Below are positions 58,899 through 64,000 of a DNA stretch of 64,000 bases, one piece after another; positions within the stretch are counted from its first letter, which is position 1; each line of letters begins with the position of its first letter. Under the pieces are notes generated by a model. The model was not told where the DNA came from, made no database searches, and saw only the letters and a program-made list of their open reading frames with translations. Origin of the DNA: Imbricaverruca yamaguchii (Eukaryota; Arthropoda; Thecostraca; Neoverrucidae). The stretch is taken from the NCBI GenBank assembly GCA_034440575.1, contig JAOTOL010001463.1:353501-417500 (forward strand), in the 5' to 3' direction. Made by a program: the position numbers and the translations under genes.

Positions 58899-61302
58899 CC
58901 GCCGCCGGTGACCTTGTGCCGCACCTGACCCGGCGGTGGGCCGCCCGAGGTACGACGGAGCAGTGTATCGCCGCCGCCGGTGACCTTGTGCCGCACCTGA
59001 CCCGGCGGTGGGCCGCCCGAGGTACGACGGAGCAGTGTATCGCCGCCGCCGGTGACCTTGTGCCGCACCTGACCCGGCGGTGGGCCGCCCGAGGTACGAC
59101 GGAGCAGTGTGCCCCCGCCGGTGACCTTGTGCCGCACCTGACCCGGCGGTGGGCCGCCCGAGGTACGACGGAGCAGTGTATGCCCCCGCCGGTGACCTTG
59201 TGCCGCACCTGACCCGGCGGTGGGCCACCCGAGGTACGACGGAGCAGTGTGCCCCCGCCGCCGGTGACCTTGTGCCGCACCTGACCCGGCGGTGGGCCGC
59301 CCGAGGTACGACGGAGCAGTGTATCGCCGCCGCCGGTGACCTTGTGCCGCACCTGACCCGGCGGTGGGCCGCCCGAGGTACGACGGAGCAGTGTATCGCC
59401 GCCGCCGGTGACCTTGTGCCGCACCTGACCCGGCGGTGGGCCGCCCGAGGTACGACGGAGCAGTGTGCCCCCGCCGCCGGTGACCTTGTGCCGCACCTGA
59501 CCCGGCGGTGGGCCGCCCGAGGTACGACGGAGCAGTGTATCGCCGCTGCCGGTGACCTTGTGCCGCACCTGACCCGGCGGTGGGCCGCCCGAGGTACGAC
59601 GGAGCAGTGTATCGCCGCTGCCGGTGATCTTGTGCCGCACCTGACCCGGCGGTGGGCCGCCCGAGGTACGACGGAGCAGTGTATCGCCGCCGCCGGTGAC
59701 CTTGTGCCGCACCTGACCCGGCGGTGGGCCGCCTGAGGTCCGATGGAGCAGTGTATCGCCGCCGCCGGTGACCTTGGGCCGCACCTGACCCGGCGGTGGG
59801 CCGCCGAGGTACGACGGAGCAGTGTATCGCCGCCGCCGGTGACCTTGTGCCGCACCTGACCCGGCGGTGGGCCACCCGAGGTACGACGGAGCAGTGTACC
59901 CCCGCCGCCGGTGACCTTGGGCTGCACCTGACCCGGCGGTGGGCCGCCCGAGGTACGACGGAGCAGTGTGCCCCCGCCGCCGGTGACCTTGTGCCGCACC
60001 TGACCCGGCGGTGGGCCGCCTGAGGTCCGACGGAGCAGTGTATCGCCGCCGCCGGTGACCTTGGGCCGCACCTGACCCGGCGGTGGGCCGCCTGAGGTCG
60101 ACGGAGCAGTGTCGCCGCCGCCGGTGACCTTGTGCCGCACCTGACCCGGCGGTGGGCCGCCCGAGGTCCGACGGAGCAGTGTATCGCCGCCACCGGTGAC
60201 CTTGTGCCGCACCTGACCCGGCGGTGGGCCGCCCGAGGTCGACGGAGCAGTGTACCCGCCGCCGGTGACCTTGTGCCGCACCTGACCCGGCGGTGGGCCG
60301 CCCGAGGTCGACGGAGCAGTGTGCCGCCGCCGGTGACCTTGTGCCGCACCTGACCCGGCGGTGGGCCGCCCGAGGTACGACGGAGCAGTGTACCCCGCCG
60401 CCGGTGACCTTGTGCCGCACCTGACCCGGCGGTGGGCCGCCCGAGGTACGACGGAGCAGTGTATCGCCGCCGCCGGTGACCTTGTGCCGCACCTGACCCG
60501 GCGGTGGGCCGCCGAGGTCCGACGGAGCAGTGTATCGCCGCCGCCGGTGACCTTGTGCCGCACCTGACCCGGCGGTGGGCCGCCCGAGGTCCGACGGAGC
60601 AGTGTATCGCCGCCGCCGGTGACCTTGTGCCGCACCTGACCCGGCGGTGGGCCGCCCGAGGTACGACGGAGCAGTGTATCGCCGCCACCGGTGACCTTGT
60701 GCCGCACCTGACCCGGCGGTGGGCCGCCCGAGGTACGACGGAGCAGTGTACCCCGCCGCCGGTGACCTTGTGCCGCACCTGACCCGGCGGTGGGCCGCCC
60801 GAGGTACGACGGAGCAGTGTATCGCCGCCGCCGGTGACCTTGTGCCGCACCTGACCCGGCGGTGGGCCGCCCGAGGTCCGACGGAGCAGTGTATCGCCGC
60901 CGCCGGTGACCTTGTGCCGCACCTGACCCGGCGGTGGGCCGCCTGAGGTCCGATGAAGCAGTGTGCTCCCGCCACCGGTGACCTTGTGCCGCACCTGACC
61001 CGGCGGTGGGCCGCCCGAGGTACGACGGAGCAGTGTATCGCCGCCGCCGGTGACCTTGTGCCGCACCTGACCCGGCGGTGGGCCGCCCGAGGTACGACGG
61101 AGCAGTGTATCGCCGCCGCCGGTGACCTTGTGCCGCACCTGACCCGGCGGTGGGCCGCCCGAGGTCCGACGGAGCAGTGTATCGCCGCCGCCGGTGACCT
61201 TGTGCCGCACCTGACCCGGCGGTGGGCCGCCCGAGGTCCGACGGAGCAGTGTACCCCCGCCGCCGGTGACCTTGTGCCGCACCTGACCCGGCGGTGGGCC
61301 GC
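58899..61302. repeat. 72-bp GC-rich minisatellite, about 33 copies
   Basis: Units of 72 bp contain CCGGTGACCTTGTGCCGCAC, CTGACCCGGCGGTGGGCCGC and CCGAGGTACGACGGAGCAGT, ending GTATCGCCGC, GTGCCCCCGC or GTACCCCCGC. Small indels (for example GAGGTCGACGG and GCCGAGG) change phase between units. All three minus frames remain open for about 2.6 kb at once, and several plus frames are open too, because the unit has no stop in those phases. This cannot be read as a gene. GGCGG-TGGG-CCGCC can fold as a hairpin in each unit. Confidence 0.96.
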
Positions 61303-64000
61303 GGTCGCAGTCTGGCGTCCAGTGCCGAGCCGGACAACACGTCGGACGGCTCTCTCGTCGGCCGCCGGCCGGCTGCACAAAGCCGCTGGACCTGTTCCGG
61401 CCGGCTGTGGCGGCCCGCGTGACAGTCCTGTGTCCGCTGGTGGTCTCCGCGCCGCGCCGACTTGTACGGCCACAATGCTGCCTGGTAAGAAGCCATGAGG
61501 CCGGCGACGGGCCAGCCGCTTCCTGCGATGAAACTGATTCACGTGCCACGCGTGGACGCCACATAACCAGTAGCAGCTGATTCGCCCTTAAGCTTAAATA
61601 ATCAATCAATACACATGACTTTTACGACACGACACGAGGACTGCATGCAGGTAGACGACAGGAGCACCTGCATGCACACTGTACGGGATTGATAGCGGAG
61701 GCAGGTTCTCAACATGATAAAAATAATGTGGAAAGTGCGACTATTTCACTTCCATATAACAAAAATAAGGTTTTCCTCATTGTCAGATTTTACTACAAGT
61801 CCCGGACGTCCGACAGGCAGATGGCGCCACCGGTGCGGCGGTAGTCCGGTGACTGCCGGAAAGCAACGCGTGACGGAGTACCGCCGCCTGGCCTCTGGCC
61901 GTTTGGCTGGTTTTCCCAGATCATGTCCAGTCGCCGAGCTCTGTGAGTTATGAAGGGGTGTTGCAGGTGCTTATGCAGGCATCGCAGTTGTTGACTGCTT
62001 TGTCACAGTTAGGGTTCAGATGACGCTTGACATTATCTTAGACGTTTTCAGTCAACCGTCAGGTCGACGGTAGTCTAAAATATTAACAGGAGACTATCCC
62101 AAATTGAACTAGGATGACCGAAAAGATACGCATTTCCGGCCAATGTAACGTCCAAGTGCTCAGCACACTCAGCTATCACGTCAACCCCTCTGACCACATG
62201 TCAGTCGTATGCGAGCATGAATGATGGAGTTGCAAACCGTTGTGCATCACATTCGTGTTCATTGCGACGGATTCATCTCATCCGGGCCGTCACCTATGCA
62301 TAGGGTGGGGGTGTCTTACTTTCCAGCTCCATCTCATGTCTCACAGCTCCAGCTCCAGCTCGGTGTTCAGACCAGTGAAGCTGACAATACCCGACAGGTC
62401 GAAACATACCCCTGACCTGCCCTGGAGGCTCACTCGTTGACGGAATGTGTTGAACAGGACACCATTGAGTTTGCTATTGGGAGGCAACGCATTGGTTTTT
62501 GCTCCTGGGGTTCTTTTAACCATGGGCCAAATGGAGACAGCTTTGGCAACCCCTCAGATGATAATGCTGAGAAAGCGTCCTCCGAAGCCAAGAGCTCGTG
62601 TTTCAAGAATATTTTCACACTACCAATATAGCGTACGTCCAATTTAGTGCGTTATTACAAAGTAGTTACTTCCGCTAGACGCATTCTTTAATTCCAGCCA
62701 CATTCGTCTGGGAGCAGAGAGTTCCTCTTTTAGTTGCTTGACTTGCCAATGCGACAGGGCATCTCCATCACCGAGGTGCACCAGATCGGCAGCGCGACTG
62801 TGGTCGCCTGACAGTGACCTCTGCCTTGCAACGGAAGAAAGTGCCGGCTTTTGACCCAGATCCAGAGAAATCTGCCACTCAGTCCAGCCATGCATGCATG
62901 CAGCTCGCTCCGTCAGTCGCGGATCCGGGGGTGAAAGTTCGCCGACTGCTGAAAGGAAACTGCATGCCAAATATATGAACGGCGCCTCTGCTGTTGGTAT
63001 GCGGACTGGAAGTGCTCTGTAGGTGTCTCGCTGCGACTCGGGCCGCGAGGATGGGCCCCGACCGCGCCGTCAGCTTGGTGACGACGCGGTGAACGATGAG
63101 GCACACAACGACCGCTCTCTGCCCTTCCTGTCCGACATGTGATGGCACGTAAATACACCACGAGGAAAACCCTCATCTACAGAAATGTCCATCTGGCTGG
63201 CACAAACTAGCCACACTGACACACAAGCAAGACGTCTTGTCTGACGAATCACGAATCAGACCTAGAAAGCTATATCTTTTGAGACAATACAGAACTTCAA
63301 GAAGTTGTGTCGGTACGTGTAGTTCACCGCGCGGGATTTCGCACTATACGCAATGCACTTCTATTAATGTATATTCATTAATATTTAAGCACATAACTAT
63401 TTAAGCATTGACGTAAACCATGTGACATGGGACCTACGTGCCTTAAACACTCCATACTAAATCACATCGCAAGAGGGATAAGGAGCAAACTCCCCCAGTG
63501 TGGTGGTCACGTTACTCGCCACAAATACTGCTGAGTTAAACAAAAATAAGGGCCGAAGAGAAGGAGCACACAATTTCCATGTTAGTTCAAGCAACACTCT
63601 CCCTTTCTAAAGGTTTATGAAAGTTATTGGTATAGTGAAGAAGTTATTAGCAAGGATAGTGATCTCTCACCAAACCGGAGAGATCCAATTGCCAATCTTT
63701 TGTTCAGATTTAATATAAAAAAATGATACATTAACCTTTAATGGGGTACCGAGCCAGGGTTGTCCGGACCCCACCCCCCACCATCACCAGCTCACCTTTC
63801 CCGGTGGTACCCGATATACCCAACCCGATATATCCTAGTCCATTCGTGACGCATCACCACAGGATCGATCAGACATGTGCTAAAATTGTGTGCTTACTTG
63901 GCGCAAAATGGGCATAGCGCCAAGAAAACAATGGAGTAGAAATCCTACCACTTATCGGAAGCATTAGTCATTAACATATGCTGCATGGGAATGTTGCCGT
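61303..64000. other. non-coding DNA, no gene recognised
   Basis: GC-rich to about 61500, then mixed to AT-rich. 62220-62650 has short overlapping plus frames without a recognised domain. The last 270 bp include GGGGTACCGAGCC and CCCGGTGGTACCC, a loose inverted repeat. Nothing named. Confidence 0.45.

Noticed and set aside
55406..61302. CRISPR-like reading of the regular repeats
   Set aside because: Units are directly adjacent without unique spacers, and the DNA is animal. These are minisatellites.
58713..61609. Three very long minus-strand frames (about 890-930 codons) over the 72-bp array
   Set aside because: All three frames are open at once because the repeat unit has no stop. Unit indels shift frame freely. 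The composition is pure repeat.

Overview
This is a stretch of animal nuclear DNA that is gene-poor and repeat-dominated. There is no operon structure, no dense coding and no prokaryotic signal. Most long open reading frames are by-products of GC-rich tandem repeats whose unit length is a multiple of three or whose frames all lack stops. The metazoan assignment rests on a degenerate CR1-type non-LTR retrotransposon, a SOWAH-type N-terminal domain exon, a possible galectin exon and tRNA-like (SINE-type) sequences. The SOWAH and retrotransposon protein styles look arthropod-like, and a chelicerate such as a tick would fit. That is an impression, not proof.

Layout. 0-6 kb: non-coding DNA, a 42-bp minisatellite (about 2.03-3.31 kb), a small GATCC array, a 38-bp triplicate and a 24-bp array carrying TGACGTCA-like sites. 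7-7.6 kb: compound (GA)n / degenerate GACAGA / (TA)n microsatellite. 8-20 kb: mostly unannotatable DNA with CpG-rich islands, a tRNA-like sequence, a (CT)n tract and degenerate hexamer arrays. 21.14 kb: a perfect 40-bp palindrome. 23.0-23.3 kb: SOWAH-domain coding sequence with one frame break. 26.84 kb: candidate galectin-like exon. 34.08 kb: weak ML/NPC2-like exon candidate. 34.57-34.92 kb: a 50-bp minisatellite with 13 CACGTG E-boxes.

The most interesting system is a family of about 0.82-0.90 kb non-autonomous DNA transposons. There are four full-length copies (24.2, 29.9, 40.3 and 41.7 kb), an older inverted copy split by the fourth, and a further fragment. They have TTAA-type flanks and CCCG...CGGG ends, the signature of piggyBac-type elements. 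The nesting at 41.47-43.32 kb gives a relative chronology. One copy carries a 47-bp insertion flanked by 13-bp direct repeats, and the insertion matches a sequence just downstream of the SOWAH exon.

46.4-50.4 kb holds a CR1-like element on the minus strand. From its 5' end it has an ORF1 with an SGNH/GDSL-type esterase domain, then an ORF2 with endonuclease and reverse transcriptase motifs, then a 3' end made of 8-bp tandem repeats. It carries several frameshifts and stops and is dead. A second ORF1 remnant lies at 52.0 kb behind a cytosine-rich block that looks like a sequencing or assembly fault. The right end holds a 25-bp array (44.8-45.45 kb), a large (TA)n tract (52.8 kb), a 95-bp minisatellite with higher-order structure (55.4-56.8 kb) and a 72-bp minisatellite (58.9-61.3 kb). 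No complete intact protein-coding gene can be demonstrated from the sequence alone.
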